A stretch of DNA of 64,000 bases from Nitrospira sp. (GTDB lineage: Bacteria; Nitrospirota; Nitrospiria; Nitrospirales; Nitrospiraceae), in NCBI GenBank assembly GCA_029194535.1, contig JARFXR010000002.1, forward strand, positions 1,054,001-1,118,000, in the 5' to 3' direction. How positions within the stretch are numbered: position 1 is the stretch's first letter; each line of letters opens with the position of its first letter. The position numbers and the translations under genes are program-made. Positions 16,030-29,277 of the stretch are shown one piece after another. Under the pieces are notes generated by a model, which had not been told where the DNA came from, made no database searches, and saw nothing but the letters and a program-made list of their open reading frames with translations.

Positions 16030-16765
16030 GGCAGCGCAGGCGGACGTAATCCACCGTCCAGCGACCATCGGAGGTCGCCAACTCAGGCCGCAGCGCCTCG
16101 CGCACGCGCCGGAGGAATTCAGCGCGGCTCGTGTCCGGGATCAGGCCGAGGAACGGCTGAGCGAACATCTCCAACCAGGTTGTGATATCCCCAGGTAAAT
16201 TCGTCGGACGAGGAACCAAGTCGATCGAGATGACCCGGAAGCCCTGCCGCTCCAGTCTGGAACGATATTCCTCAGCGGTCGGGAAGTACCAGGGTTCAAT
16301 GGTGGTGGAATCGCAGCCGTACGTCTTGAGAATGGTGTGAAGCCCGGCCAGCACCCTGGTCAAGTTGCCTTTCCCGCCAAACTCCGCCACAAACCGGCCG
16401 CCAGGTCGTAAGGCCAGTCGAATACTGCGCAGCGCTTCGTCGGGTTTGACCATCCAGTGCAACGCTGCGTTGCTGAAGACCGCGTCGAAGGCCTCGTGGA
16501 AGGGAAGCTGATGCCCGTCCATCACCTGGGCGGGGACGCCACGGGCCTTCGCTGCCTCGACCATCGCGGGACTCGCATCGATTCCGACCGCGTCGCAGCC
16601 CAGGTCCATGAGCTGCTTGGTGAGCACCCCATCGCCACAACCCACATCCAAGACATGCTCGCCCGGTTGGGGCGCCAGCAGGTCGATCAGCGGGGCTCCG
16701 AGGTCCGTCACGAACCGCGCGTGCTCCGCGTACTGTTGAGGGTCCCAGACTTGTCGGGCTGCCAT
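16004..16765 (-). CDS. Class I SAM-dependent methyltransferase
   Basis: A 253-residue methyltransferase. HVLDVGCGDGVLT (residues ~37-49) is the SAM-binding motif I, VGIDASPAMVEAAKARG is motif II with the ribose-binding acidic residue, and FDAVFSNAALHWM is motif IV. The HWM element and overall length resemble trans-aconitate 2-methyltransferase (Tam)-like enzymes acting on small carboxylic acids, but that does not fix the substrate. The neighbouring acetyltransferase ends 12 nt upstream in the same direction, so the two may form a small operon. Confidence 0.8.
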   Translation of the reverse strand: MAARQVWDPQQYAEHARFVTDLGAPLIDLLAPQPGEHVLDVGCGDGVLTKQLMDLGCDAVGIDASPAMVEAAKARGVPAQVMDGHQLPFHEAFDAVFSNAALHWMVKPDEALRSIRLALRPGGRFVAEFGGKGNLTRVLAGLHTILKTYGCDSTTIEPWYFPTAEEYRSRLERQGFRVISIDLVPRPTNLPGDITTWLEMFAQPFLGLIPDTSRAEFLRRVREALRPELATSDGRWTVDYVRLRCHAVKPTVG

Positions 16766-16777
16766 GGAAGATTGAGT

Positions 16778-17317
16778 TTAGCTCAACGAGCGAAACATCA
16801 TGAGCGCGTCCTGGTAGCGACCATCGTTCTTACGCACGGCATCGGGAATCACGCCAAGTACCCGAAAGCCGAGCTGCTCCCACAAGTGGCGCGCGACCTG
16901 ATTTTCAGAAAAGACAAGATTGAAAATGACACTGCGAAAGCCGAGCACCTGGGCATAGTCCAGCATCGTCGCGCCGAGGAGGCGACCCAAGCCGCGATTC
17001 CGCCAGTCCGGCGAGACGATGAAGCCGGCGTTCGCCACATGCTTCGCCCGCCCAGGCCAGTTCGGCTTGAGATAAAATGCGCCCAGCAATTCACCGCTCG
17101 GCTTGCGTGGCCGCTCATAGGCCACCACCGTACTCTTGCCCTTGACCCAATAATCCTGAAATTCCTCTTCCCGAAGGAGCTGGTCGTGGGGGTACGACGT
17201 CCCCTCGGTCACGATCTTCTCATAGAGCGTGGCGAGCAACGACAAATCCCCCTGTCCTGCCAGGGTCAATTCGATCGCTGTCCCGTCCTTCAAATTGGCG
17301 TCAAGAGGAAATGGCAT
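16778..17317 (-). CDS. GNAT family N-acetyltransferase
   Basis: A 179-residue GNAT enzyme. The acetyl-CoA pyrophosphate loop is RNRGLGRLLG (residues ~106-115), followed by the typical helix and the C-terminal ENQVARHLWEQLGFRVLG motif. The open frame extends to 17581 but its upstream part lies across the end of atpC and is unlike the family, so I use ATG at 17317 (MPFPLDANLKDG). No clear Shine-Dalgarno precedes it. The substrate cannot be told; proteins of this form acetylate small amines or protein N-termini. It lies 163 nt beyond atpC. Confidence 0.8.
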   Translation of the reverse strand: MPFPLDANLKDGTAIELTLAGQGDLSLLATLYEKIVTEGTSYPHDQLLREEEFQDYWVKGKSTVVAYERPRKPSGELLGAFYLKPNWPGRAKHVANAGFIVSPDWRNRGLGRLLGATMLDYAQVLGFRSVIFNLVFSENQVARHLWEQLGFRVLGVIPDAVRKNDGRYQDALMMFRSLS

Positions 17318-17480
17318 GGAAGCTGAGCAGGTTCGTGATGTGGAGCCGCCGGGTGGATTGGAGTGTAGGGCGATGACGTCACTCACCCGACCTTGAGCCG
17401 ATTTCCGGAGGCATTTCCTTTTGGAAACCTCGACGCTCGTGCTCCGCAGCGGAGAAACATCCCCCGGCTTTGCGGGATTC

Positions 17481-17902
17481 CTAGGCGTGGCCGCTCTTGC
17501 CGGCTCGTTCAGCGATCTTCTTACGGAGGCGGGCTTTTTCGAGGCTGATTTCAGCCTCCTTGAGTTCGGAGGGAAGACCACCGGCCTTCAGGCGTCGCTC
17601 CGCCGATTCGACGGCGGCCTGTGCCCGGTCCACGTCGATATCCTCGGCTTTTTCCGCGATCTCGGCCATGATGGTGACACGATCGGGCGTCACTTCGGCG
17701 TAGCCCCAGAGGATGGCCATGTGAAACGTTCGGTCACCCGTGCGATAGCGGAGTTCACCGATTCGCAAGGTGGAAAGGAAATGACAGTGGCCGTGCAACA
17801 CCCCGAACTCTCCTTCAGAGCCCGGCGCGATGACTTCATCCACCTGCTGGCTCAGCAGCTGTTTTTCCGGCGTGACGACTTCCAACAGAATCTTTCCAGC
17901 CA

Positions 17903-17903
<1 letters not shown>
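17481..17903 (-). CDS. atpC: ATP synthase F1 epsilon subunit
   Basis: A 140-residue epsilon subunit of the central stalk. The N-terminal beta-sandwich (LLEVVTPEKQLLSQQVDEVIAPGSEGEFGVLHGH) is complete and the C-terminal helices follow (RAQAAVESAERRL, KARLRKKIAERAG). It starts at GTG 17903, whose G is the last base of the atpD stop codon (TAGTG), so translation is coupled. It is the last gene of the F1 operon. Confidence 0.96.
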
Positions 17904-20412
<2,509 letters not shown>

Positions 20413-20558
20413 GCGATCCGATGAAAACGGCCCCCAACCTTGTTCTCAGTCGCCCTCCTCCTTGCGACGTACATGCCCCGTACGCCTCAGTCGTCGGGCT
20501 CCCTGCGGCCTCGTTGGATGGCCGTTTTGATCGGCCGCAGAGAGACTGCCCTGATCTG

Positions 20559-22076
20559 CTACTTCCCGCCGTATCCCATCTTCTGCTTGAACGTCGCGAG
20601 GATTTCCTTGAGTCGGCCGCCGACTTTATCATCGATCTTGCCGATGCTGACGATTTCCTTCTTCAGTTCCGCATGGTGCTGTTGTACGTAGTGGAGAAAA
20701 TCGGCTTCGAACTGCTGAACCTTGTCCACCGGCACATCGTCGAGAAAGCCGTTGACCCCGGCATAGATGGACAGCACCTGATCACTCACCGGCATCGGCT
20801 TGTACTGCCCCTGCTTCAACAGCTCGACCATTCTCACGCCGCGCGCGAGCTGCAGCTGCGTGGCCTTGTCCAGTTCGCTGCCGAACTGCGCGAAGGCCGC
20901 CATTTCCCGGTATTGCGCGAGGTCAAGGCGAAGGGTTCCGGCCACCTGTCTCATCGTCTTGACTTGGGCCGAGCCCCCGACACGCGACACGGACAACCCG
21001 ACGTTGATCGCCGGCCTGATGCCCGAGTAGAAGAGGTCGCTGCCGAGATAGATCTGTCCGTCCGTGATCGAGATGACGTTGGTCGGAATGTACGCCGACA
21101 CGTCGCCCGCTTGGGTTTCGATGATGGGAAGCGCAGTCAGGCTCCCCCCGCCGAGCTTGTCGCTGAGCTTCGCCGCGCGCTCCAACAGCCGAGAATGGAG
21201 ATAGAACACGTCGCCCGGATAGGCCTCGCGTCCGGGAGGTCGTCGCAACAACAGCGACAATTGCCGGTATGCGACCGCATGCTTCGACAGATCGTCGTAG
21301 ACGATCAACGCGTGCTTGCCGTGGTCTCGAAAATATTCGCCGATTGCGGCGCCGGCGAAGGGGGCCAAGAACTGCATCGGAGCCGCATCGCTGGCGGTCG
21401 CCGACACGACCATGCTGTAGTCCATGGCGTGGTTTTCTTCCAGAGTCTTGACCACGCGGGCAACGGTCGAGCGCTTTTGGCCGATGGCGACGTAGATGCA
21501 GAACACGCCGAGGCCCTTTTGATTGATGATGGTGTCGACGGCGATGGCGGTCTTCCCGGTCTGCCGATCCCCGATGATCAACTCCCGCTGCCCGCGCCCG
21601 ATCGGGATCATGGCATCGATCGCCTTGATGCCGGTCTGTAACGGCTCGCGCACCGATTGGCGGGTATTGACGCCGGGAGCCACCACCTCGATACGCGATG
21701 AATGCGGCGATGTGATCGGTCCCTTCCCGTCGATCGGCTGCCCGATGGCGTTCACAACGCGGCCGACCAGGGCCTCGCCGACGGGAATCTCTGCGATGCG
21801 GCCGGTGCGCTTCACCGGATCGCCTTCCTTGATTCCGACGTCGTCACCCATCAGGACGGCGCCGACATTGTCCTCTTCGAGATTGAGGGCGATGCCGTAC
21901 AAACCGCCGGGGAATTCCAACATTTCGCCGGCCATGGCACCGTCCAAGCCATAGACCTTGGCGATGCCGTCGCCCACTTGAATGACTGATCCGGTCTCTT
22001 TGACGTCGACCTGCTTGTCGAAGCCCTTGATCTTCTCTTTGATGATCGCGCTGATTTCGTCCGCTTTGATCTGCAT
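20559..22076 (-). CDS. atpA: ATP synthase F1 alpha subunit
   Basis: A 505-residue regulatory nucleotide-binding subunit. Walker A is GDRQTGKT at 169-176 and [16 protein letters not shown] is the Walker B/alpha-specific segment. The N-terminal crown domain (residues 1-95, [21 protein letters not shown] split over two strands) is complete. It starts 18 nt after the atpH stop, consistent with one transcript. Confidence 0.97.
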   Translation of the reverse strand: MQIKADEISAIIKEKIKGFDKQVDVKETGSVIQVGDGIAKVYGLDGAMAGEMLEFPGGLYGIALNLEEDNVGAVLMGDDVGIKEGDPVKRTGRIAEIPVGEALVGRVVNAIGQPIDGKGPITSPHSSRIEVVAPGVNTRQSVREPLQTGIKAIDAMIPIGRGQRELIIGDRQTGKTAIAVDTIINQKGLGVFCIYVAIGQKRSTVARVVKTLEENHAMDYSMVVSATASDAAPMQFLAPFAGAAIGEYFRDHGKHALIVYDDLSKHAVAYRQLSLLLRRPPGREAYPGDVFYLHSRLLERAAKLSDKLGGGSLTALPIIETQAGDVSAYIPTNVISITDGQIYLGSDLFYSGIRPAINVGLSVSRVGGSAQVKTMRQVAGTLRLDLAQYREMAAFAQFGSELDKATQLQLARGVRMVELLKQGQYKPMPVSDQVLSIYAGVNGFLDDVPVDKVQQFEADFLHYVQQHHAELKKEIVSIGKIDDKVGGRLKEILATFKQKMGYGGK

Positions 22077-22094
22077 GGCTGCTCCTCTATGGTG

Positions 22095-22634
22095 CTATTC
22101 GCGCGTCAACACCGCTCGTATGGTATTCAGGCGCCCCCGAACCGTGCTGTCGACCACTCGGCTCCCGATGAGAATCTGGAGACCGGCCAGGAGGGCGGCA
22201 TCGGTCTGAAAGGCGACGTCGACCTCGCGTTTCAACGTGTCGGTCAAACGAGCCTTGATGCGCTCCTGTTCCGACGACGGCAGTGTGACGGCCGAGGACA
22301 CCACCACGTGCTGTCTGCCTTTTGAACGATCGACGAGATGGGCAAAGGCTTCTGCGATTTCCGGCAGGAATGCGACCCGGTGCTTCTTGACGAGCTGAGC
22401 CAAAAAGGCCTTCGCGGCCGGAGGGCAGCCCAGACGGCTGCCGAGTTCCGTCAACACGGCGATTTTGTCATGGACCCCGAACGCGGGAGAGGCCACCGCA
22501 TGGCGGAGGGAGGCGGATTCCTTCATGGCCTGCCCGAGACCAGCGAGGGTACCTCTTGTGGCTTCTATGGACGATGGATCGAGAAGCTCGAAGAGTGCCT
22601 GTGCGTAACGTCGCGCAACTGCCGTCTTTATCAC
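22095..22634 (-). CDS. atpH: ATP synthase delta subunit
   Basis: A 179-residue peripheral stalk subunit that joins F1 to the b subunits. I place the start at GTG 22634 (IKTAVARRYAQALFELLDP), because the usual family N-terminus begins there and because a promoter lies across the longer upstream frame (to 22709). The C-terminal LQILIGSRVVDSTVRGRLNTI is the conserved end motif. It is first in the F1 operon; genes for subunits a, c and b are not in the window. Confidence 0.93.
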   Translation of the reverse strand: MIKTAVARRYAQALFELLDPSSIEATRGTLAGLGQAMKESASLRHAVASPAFGVHDKIAVLTELGSRLGCPPAAKAFLAQLVKKHRVAFLPEIAEAFAHLVDRSKGRQHVVVSSAVTLPSSEQERIKARLTDTLKREVDVAFQTDAALLAGLQILIGSRVVDSTVRGRLNTIRAVLTRE

Positions 22635-22707
22635 TGTGCTGGCCCGCTCTTTCCTCTTTTGGACAAACGAGAAACCTTCGTGCTGGACGCACGAAAATCG
22701 GCGCGCC

Positions 22708-22737
22708 AAGTTAGCACTGGCCGATGGGAACTGTCAA
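22708..22737 (-). promoter_or_regulatory. Candidate sigma70 promoter of the atp operon
   Basis: On the minus strand TTGACA (22737-22732) is followed after 18 nt by TAACTT (22713-22708). It sits in the mnmA-atpH gap, about 75 nt before the chosen atpH start. The -35 is consensus and the -10 is weak. Confidence 0.5.
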
Positions 22738-22760
22738 TACGAGGACCACCCTGTGGGAGA

Positions 22761-23843
22761 CTAGTCGGCGCGAATGATGCCGCCGCCGAGCACGGCGTCC
22801 TCCTGATAAAAGACGGCGGACTGGCCGGGACTCACGGCTCGCAGCGGAGCATCGAAGCGGACGCGGAGAGTGGTCCGATCGACCGGCTCGATCGTTGCGG
22901 GGCAAGCCGGCGTGGCATGGCGGATTTTGACCTCGGCTCGAATCATCTGCGTGAACAGATTCGGATGCAACAGGTTCAGATCCACGACCTGACAACTGTG
23001 TTGCGCAAGTGACTCTTCGGGACCCAGGACGACGGTGTTGGTCGCGGCGCGGACTTCCTGAACATAGAGTCGCCGGCCGGCCGCCACACCCAGGCCGCGC
23101 CGCTGTCCCGGCGTATAGAAGGCGATGCCTTCATGGGCGCCGAGATATCGCCCTTCCCGGTCGACGAAAGCCCCGAGCTTTTTTGCTCCGGGCAGTTCTG
23201 TTTCAATGAAGGTCCGATAGTCGCCGCGGCTCACAAAGCAAATTTCTTGGCTTTCCTTCAACTCATCGGCGGGCAGCCCCAGCGCTTCCGCCTCGCGCCA
23301 GACCTGCGCCTTGTGCATTCCACCCACGGGAAAGATGAGGCGTGGCAGCCAGTCGGCATGCAGGCGATAGAGAAAGTAACTCTGGTCCTTCTTCGCATCC
23401 ACGGATCGGTACAGCATGGTCTTCCCGTTCTGCTGCGCGGTCCGAACGTAGTGACCGGTCGCGACGTACTGAATGCCGCGAGCGTCCGCAAGCTCAACGA
23501 GGCCGCGCAGTTTGACGCGTTCATTACATCGCACGCAGGGATTCGGGGTCGTGCCTTCTCCGTAGGCCCGGAGAAAGTCATCGATGACTCCTTCCCGGAA
23601 GGGCTGCCGCATGTCGATCACTTCGTAGGGAATGTTCAACCTGTTCGCGACAAACTTCGCGATCCCGATTTTGCAGCATCCCCGCTCCTGCCACTTTTTC
23701 GACACGGGGGCATGCTCGTCCTCAGGCTCCCAGACTTGGAGGGTGACACCTTGAACGTCGTAGCCTTGCCGGACCAGCAAGACAGCGGCCACGGAGCTAT
23801 CCACTCCGCCGCTCATGCCGAGGAGTACTGTCGAACGCGCCAT
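22761..23843 (-). CDS. mnmA: tRNA-specific 2-thiouridylase MnmA
   Basis: This enzyme makes 2-thiouridine at the wobble position (U34) of tRNAs for Lys, Glu and Gln. It has 360 residues from ATG 23843 (MARSTVLLGM); the longer frame runs back over the bactofilin gene. The PP-loop SGGVDSS is at 11-17. The two catalytic cysteines are C103 in TPNPCVRCN and C202 in ESQEICFV. MnmE and MnmG, which modify carbon 5 of the same uridine, are encoded about 4 kb upstream in the same direction, so the two halves of wobble modification are close together. Confidence 0.95.
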   Translation of the reverse strand: MARSTVLLGMSGGVDSSVAAVLLVRQGYDVQGVTLQVWEPEDEHAPVSKKWQERGCCKIGIAKFVANRLNIPYEVIDMRQPFREGVIDDFLRAYGEGTTPNPCVRCNERVKLRGLVELADARGIQYVATGHYVRTAQQNGKTMLYRSVDAKKDQSYFLYRLHADWLPRLIFPVGGMHKAQVWREAEALGLPADELKESQEICFVSRGDYRTFIETELPGAKKLGAFVDREGRYLGAHEGIAFYTPGQRRGLGVAAGRRLYVQEVRAATNTVVLGPEESLAQHSCQVVDLNLLHPNLFTQMIRAEVKIRHATPACPATIEPVDRTTLRVRFDAPLRAVSPGQSAVFYQEDAVLGGGIIRAD

Positions 23844-23911
23844 AGTGGATCGTATTCTACCGAGGCAGAAGGGAAAGGGCCAGGGGACGGTGGGGAGAGT
23901 CTCTTCTGTGA

Positions 23912-24313
23912 CTATGAGGCGAGAGTGACGGCGGGTTCCTCCTCCGGCCACCGCTCCAGCCCCATATCGCACATGCCGTGAAAATGCGACCCCTCTTCAA
24001 TCGCGATCGACGGGGTACGGATGTCACCCACGAGGACACCGGGCTTGTGGACGCTGATTTTTTCCACCGCCGTGATCGTCCCGTTGATCCTGCCGCTGTT
24101 CATGAGAACGCCGGCCGACACGACTCCCTTGATGACCGCCGTTTCTCCGACGATCAAGGTCCCGGTCGTATGGATTTCGCCCTCGACATGGCCATCAACC
24201 CGCACAGTGCCGTCGAATTTGACGACACCCTTGAAGCGGACGTCCTTGGCGAAGAGCGTGATATTGTCGCGCCCCTGCACCATCGGATTCTGGCGTTCCT
24301 TCAGTGCCCACAT
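23912..24313 (-). CDS. Bactofilin (DUF583)
   Basis: A 133-residue bactofilin. The central beta-helix has the regular pattern of short strands with glycines: GVVKFDGTVRVDGHVEGEI, TGTLIVGETAVIKGVVSAG, MNSGRINGTITAVEKISV. Flanking tails are short, with an acidic C-terminus. Bactofilins polymerise without nucleotide into filaments that scaffold the cell pole, the envelope or the segregation machinery. A second bactofilin is 67 nt upstream and parAB precede both, suggesting a pole or segregation role. Confidence 0.92.
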   Translation of the reverse strand: MWALKERQNPMVQGRDNITLFAKDVRFKGVVKFDGTVRVDGHVEGEIHTTGTLIVGETAVIKGVVSAGVLMNSGRINGTITAVEKISVHKPGVLVGDIRTPSIAIEEGSHFHGMCDMGLERWPEEEPAVTLAS

Positions 24314-24380
24314 GCCTACCTCCCGAGGGTTGTAGTTGTAAAGGATACTGGGTGTACGCCGGCCGATCGAGGATCAGCGG

Positions 24381-24872
24381 CTAGGCGCCCACCCGTTTGA
24401 CACCGGAGGCGCTGCTTCCGCTCAGGGTATGTACCGTGGCACCTTGAGTACCCTGACCCATCTCCAGCCCCCCGTTGAACTGCACGCCGTCTTCCATCGA
24501 GAGAATCGGCGTCTTCACGCTGCCGTTGACGACGGCCGGTGCGCGCAGCTTGACGCGTTCTCTGGCGACGACGTCTCCCGTGATCTTGCCTTTGCAGACG
24601 ATCGTTCCCGCGGAGATTTTGGCCTGAATGACGGCGTCCTCTCCGATCAACAGCGTGCCGTCCGTTCGAATTTCCCCCTCCAACGAGCCGTCGATCCGCA
24701 CCGTGCCGTTATAGGAAATGGTGCCCTTGAAATCCACGCCTTTCCCGACGAAAGCACTGATGTCTTCCAAGCCTTCCTTGCCGGTGGTGGACTCCGTTTG
24801 AGACTGTTCAGTATCCTGATCTTGGTCTCCCTCTGTCTGGCGTTTGGCGTCCTGTTTATCCTGTCCCCACAT
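24381..24872 (-). CDS. Bactofilin (DUF583)
   Basis: A 163-residue bactofilin with a strong AGGAGGAG site 6 nt before ATG 24872. The N-terminal ~35 residues are polar, rich in Gln, Glu, Asp and Thr, and probably disordered. The beta-helix follows (AFVGKGVDFKGTISYNGTV, IDGSLEGEIRTDGTLLIGED, KISAGTIVCKGKITGDVV). It differs enough from the downstream copy to be an old duplication. It may co-polymerise with that copy. ParB is encoded 154 nt upstream. Confidence 0.92.
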   Translation of the reverse strand: MWGQDKQDAKRQTEGDQDQDTEQSQTESTTGKEGLEDISAFVGKGVDFKGTISYNGTVRIDGSLEGEIRTDGTLLIGEDAVIQAKISAGTIVCKGKITGDVVARERVKLRAPAVVNGSVKTPILSMEDGVQFNGGLEMGQGTQGATVHTLSGSSASGVKRVGA

Positions 24873-25026
24873 GAGCGCTCCTCCTACATGTATCGATGCC
24901 GGATGTGATCTGAATGTGCCTTAGCGCTCGGAGACATGGACTGACAGTGCCATCAGCCGCCTGATTTGGCAACTGATATGCCATTTCTCTCGAGCGCATA
25001 AAGCGTTGACGCTAATTTCAGCGCGG

Positions 25027-25852
25027 TCACTGAAGAATATTTTCCAGAATCCCGTCGAGCTCCGCGGGAGAAAAATAGTGGATGATGATTCTGCCGCCAC
25101 GGCGGCCGCTGGCGATCTTCACCTTGGTGCCGAGCCGTTTCTCCAACCGATGTTCGACATCCGACAAAGGAGACCGCCTGACCTCTTTGATCTTGCGCTT
25201 CTTCTCACCGAGAGCGGATTCGACTAAGTTTTCGGTTTCTCGGACAGAGAGACCGCGGGCCGCGATCAGTTGAGCGATCCGTTGCTGCTCGACAGGACTC
25301 GACAGCCCTAGAATGACCTTGGCATGGCCCAAGGTAAGCTGATCGGTCTCGATGAGTTGTTGTACGTCGGCAGGAAGGTTCAGCAGTCGGACGATATTGG
25401 CAATGGAAGACCGTTCACAACCGACCCGCTGGGCGATCACCTCCTGTGTCAGACCGAATTCCACCAGCATGCGGTGATAGGCCCTCGCCATTTCCAAAGG
25501 ATTGAGATCCTCACGCTGGAGATTCTCCACCAGGGCCAGGACCATGGACTCGTCGTCGCTGCAGTTCCGGACGACGGCTTGAATGGTCTCCAGCCCGGCG
25601 GCTTTCGAAGCACGCCACCGACGCTCTCCCGATATCAACTCATAGATCCCGTCTCCCTTGCGCCGAACGAGTATCGGCTGCAGCAACCCGCTTTGTTTGA
25701 GCGAGGCCGTCAACTCATCGAGTTCCTGCGGCGAGAAGCTCTGTCTCGGTTGATATCGGTTGGGGACGATCGCATCAACCCGAAGGTGCTGCACATCAGT
25801 TGCGTCAGGCACCGCAGTCGGTTTGCCGGAGGGAAGGAGCGCCTCCAGACCC

Positions 25853-25875
<23 letters not shown>
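25027..25875 (-). CDS. parB: Chromosome partitioning protein ParB
   Basis: A 282-residue CTP-dependent DNA clamp that loads at parS. The N-terminal domain has the family boxes YQPRQSF and SGERRWRASKAAGL, where CTP binds. A helix-turn-helix EVIAQRVGCERSSIANIVRLL follows near residue 140, and a C-terminal dimerisation part (HYFSPAELDGILENIL) ends it. It starts inside parA with a 23-nt overlap. Two parS palindromes lie about 0.8 and 1.4 kb upstream. Confidence 0.96.
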
Positions 25876-26629
<754 letters not shown>

Positions 26630-26657
26630 CGATCTCTCTCTAACCTTCATCCTCGCC

Positions 26658-26673
26658 TGTTCCACGTGGAACA
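26658..26673. promoter_or_regulatory. parS site
   Basis: TGTTCCACGTGGAACA, a perfect 16-bp palindrome matching the bacterial parS consensus, lies between rsmG and parA. It is the loading site for ParB encoded about 0.8 kb away. Confidence 0.95.
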
Positions 26674-26681
26674 GGCCTACC

Positions 26682-27332
26682 TCATTTCGGTGACAAAACG
26701 GTAATCACTCGCTCACCGGCATTCTCTGGCAAGTCAAACTTCCGCTGGGCTTCGATCACAAACTTCGTTGGAGAGTCTTTCAAAATCAGTGGCTCTGTTC
26801 GATACAGCACGATTTTACCGGTGGGCAGAGCCAGGGAGAGCAATTCTGAATGAATGACGTCCGCGCGTACTGCCCTCGCTGTAATAAAGCGCGTGTGAGC
26901 ATCACCATGGTCCTGATACTCCTGAACCGTTCGAGCAAATACCTCAATGTCCGTGAGTCTGAGTGTTCCGATGAGGGAGGACAGAAACGAGCATTTTTTC
27001 TTATTTGATTCAATCAACGTCACCTGCAGATCAGGTCGAACAATCTTGAGGGGAATTCCAGGAAAGCCTGCTCCGGTTCCCACATCAATCAATTTTGCTT
27101 GATAAGGAAATAGAACCGTCGCAAGCGATACTAGGGAGTCGATGAAGTGCTTTATCACAATTTCACGGGGGTTTGTGATGCTTGTGAGGTTAATTGTCCT
27201 GTTCCAATACGTGAGTTGTGACAGATACCTCATGAACTGTGTGCATTGGTCTCCCGTGAGGGCAATTTTAAATTTCTCGGCTGAATGAATGAGGAGCTTC
27301 TCCAAATCCACTTCATGTTCCACGTGGAACAC
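26682..27332 (-). CDS. rsmG: 16S rRNA (guanine-527-N7)-methyltransferase RsmG
   Basis: A 216-residue methyltransferase that modifies G527 of 16S rRNA. The SAM motif is LIDVGTGAGFPGIPLKI, preceded by NLTSITNPREIVIKHFIDSL, the family signature. It starts at GTG 27332, so the first codons read FHVEHE; they are the parS palindrome itself, as seen in other GidB proteins. It follows mnmG by 22 nt. Codons are more AT-rich than in the neighbouring genes. Confidence 0.95.
   Translation of the reverse strand: MFHVEHEVDLEKLLIHSAEKFKIALTGDQCTQFMRYLSQLTYWNRTINLTSITNPREIVIKHFIDSLVSLATVLFPYQAKLIDVGTGAGFPGIPLKIVRPDLQVTLIESNKKKCSFLSSLIGTLRLTDIEVFARTVQEYQDHGDAHTRFITARAVRADVIHSELLSLALPTGKIVLYRTEPLILKDSPTKFVIEAQRKFDLPENAGERVITVLSPK
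27316..27331. promoter_or_regulatory. parS site inside the rsmG start
   Basis: A second perfect TGTTCCACGTGGAACA palindrome covers bases of the rsmG start and codons 2-6. ParB bound here would sit on the rsmG ribosome-binding and start region. Confidence 0.95.
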
Positions 27333-27354
27333 TTACGTGAACCGGAGAGAGAGG

Positions 27355-29268
27355 TCAAGACTGAATCTCGACTCTACCGTCTTGAGCAACGGTGGATCCG
27401 CCTTGTCTCTTACTTTTTTCCAGGGCCACGAGAAGAAGTGAGATCGCCGCCGGAGTGACACCAGAAATTCTGGAAGCTTGACCAATCGATTCCGGTCGGA
27501 CCTTGAGCAACTTTTCTCGCACCTCCTGGGAGAAGCCAGGAACGTGATGGTATGGGAAGGTCGGTGGAATCAGCTTGCCCTCAAATTTGCTGAAACGAGC
27601 AACCTGCTGAAGCTGACGCCTGATGTATCCGGCGTACTTGACATGAATCTGAACTTCTTCAATAATTTCAGCATCTTCTTGTCGATCAATATCCAAACAT
27701 GCGAGCAAACTCTGATAATTAACACCTTGTCGACGAAGCAGCTGCGCCACGGTACATGTGTTGGACAAGTCCGAAATACCTGCTCCGTATAGGCGCGACC
27801 GGACATCATCCGTCGGATTCAGGCGTAGGCTCTCCAATCGCTCAATTTCACGGGTAATTGCTTCTCGCTTTTTCTGGAAGCGCGCAAAGAGCTCTTCCGA
27901 AACCAATCCCACTTGTCGACCTTGCTCGGTCAAACGTAGATCGGCGTTCCCGTGCCTGAGTAGGAGACGATATTCAGCGCGGGACGTAAACATGCGGTAG
28001 GGTTCGCGTGCATCCTTCGTAATCAAGTCGTCGATCAGGACTCCAATGTAGGCTTGCGAACGGTCAAGCACGAGCGGAGACTTCCCCTGCAGCTTCAGGA
28101 CGGCGTTGATCCCGGCCATCAGACCTTGGGCGGCAGCCTCCTCGTATCCGGAGGTTCCATTGATTTGTCCCGCATGGTAGAGCCCCTCAACCAGCTTGGT
28201 TTCCAAAGTCGGATGCAACTGCCGCGGCGGGAAATAGTCGTACTCGATCGCATAGCCGGGCTTGAGCATCGTGGCCTGCTCCAATCCTGGGATGGTCTTG
28301 AGGATCGCAGCCTGCGCGTCTACAGGGAGACTGGTCGAGATCCCATTGGGATAAAACTCTCGACTCTCTAGGCCTTCAGGCTCAACAAAAACCTGATGTC
28401 GTTGCTTATCCGCGAACCGAACCACTTTGTCTTCGATCGAAGGACAATACCGTGGTCCTGCAGATTCAATCACTCCGGCATACAACGGCGACCGATCGAG
28501 ATTATTCCGGATAATGTCGTGCGTGCGCTCATTCGTGTGAGTCAGGTGGCAATCGCGCTGAGGCGTCCGCACGTGATCGGTTCGGTATGAGAACGGCGGA
28601 GGAGGCTGATCTCCCGGCTGAGGAATCATGACGGAAAAATCGATAGTATCCCTATCCAATCGGGGAGGAGTGCCGGTTTTCAACCGGCCCACCTCAAAAC
28701 CGAAATCCCGCATGCAGTCGGACAAGTGCTCCGCCGATGCTTCGCCCGCTCGACCGGCCGCAAAATGCTGGAGACCAATATGGATGAGACCCTTAAGGAA
28801 TGTACCTGAAGTCAAAATGACCGCTTGGGCGTCCAGGCGCTCGCCGCCTTCCGTGACGATGCCGGTGACCTTCCCTCCGCTCGTGAGCACCCGATCGACC
28901 GTTCCCTGGGCGATGGTCAACCTCGACTCGCGCTCGAGTGTCGTCCGCATGGCCTCTCGATACAGCCCCTTGTCGCACTGCGCCCGTAACGCCCGCACCG
29001 CCGGCCCCTTACTGGTATTGATAAAGCGAAACTGGATGCCGGCCAGATCCGTGTTTCTGGCCATCTCGCCTCCGAGGGCGTCGATCTCCTTGACGAGATG
29101 CCCCTTTGCAATGCCGCCGATGGCCGGATTGCACGACATCTGTGCAACGCGCTGCAGGTCCATCGTCAACAGGAGGGTCCGAGCCCCCATGCGCGCCGCG
29201 GCCAAGGCGGCTTCACAGCCGGCATGCCCGCCTCCCACGACGATGATTTCGAATCGGCGTCGATCCAT
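27355..29268 (-). CDS. mnmG: tRNA uridine-34 5-carboxymethylaminomethyl modification protein MnmG (GidA)
   Basis: A 637-residue FAD enzyme that, with MnmE, adds the aminomethyl-type group to C5 of wobble uridine. The FAD motif [19 protein letters not shown] begins at residue ~11. [20 protein letters not shown] and [10 protein letters not shown], which carries part of the active site, are visible. The C-terminal tRNA- and MnmE-binding helical domain ([32 protein letters not shown]) is complete. It starts 9 nt after mnmE. Confidence 0.97.
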   Translation of the reverse strand: MDRRRFEIIVVGGGHAGCEAALAAARMGARTLLLTMDLQRVAQMSCNPAIGGIAKGHLVKEIDALGGEMARNTDLAGIQFRFINTSKGPAVRALRAQCDKGLYREAMRTTLERESRLTIAQGTVDRVLTSGGKVTGIVTEGGERLDAQAVILTSGTFLKGLIHIGLQHFAAGRAGEASAEHLSDCMRDFGFEVGRLKTGTPPRLDRDTIDFSVMIPQPGDQPPPPFSYRTDHVRTPQRDCHLTHTNERTHDIIRNNLDRSPLYAGVIESAGPRYCPSIEDKVVRFADKQRHQVFVEPEGLESREFYPNGISTSLPVDAQAAILKTIPGLEQATMLKPGYAIEYDYFPPRQLHPTLETKLVEGLYHAGQINGTSGYEEAAAQGLMAGINAVLKLQGKSPLVLDRSQAYIGVLIDDLITKDAREPYRMFTSRAEYRLLLRHGNADLRLTEQGRQVGLVSEELFARFQKKREAITREIERLESLRLNPTDDVRSRLYGAGISDLSNTCTVAQLLRRQGVNYQSLLACLDIDRQEDAEIIEEVQIHVKYAGYIRRQLQQVARFSKFEGKLIPPTFPYHHVPGFSQEVREKLLKVRPESIGQASRISGVTPAAISLLLVALEKSKRQGGSTVAQDGRVEIQS

Positions 29269-29277
29269 GCCTTCTCG

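Noticed and set aside
17405-17445. TTTCC/GGAAA hairpin after atpC as the atp operon terminator
   Set aside because: The stem is only about five or six pairs and no T run follows.
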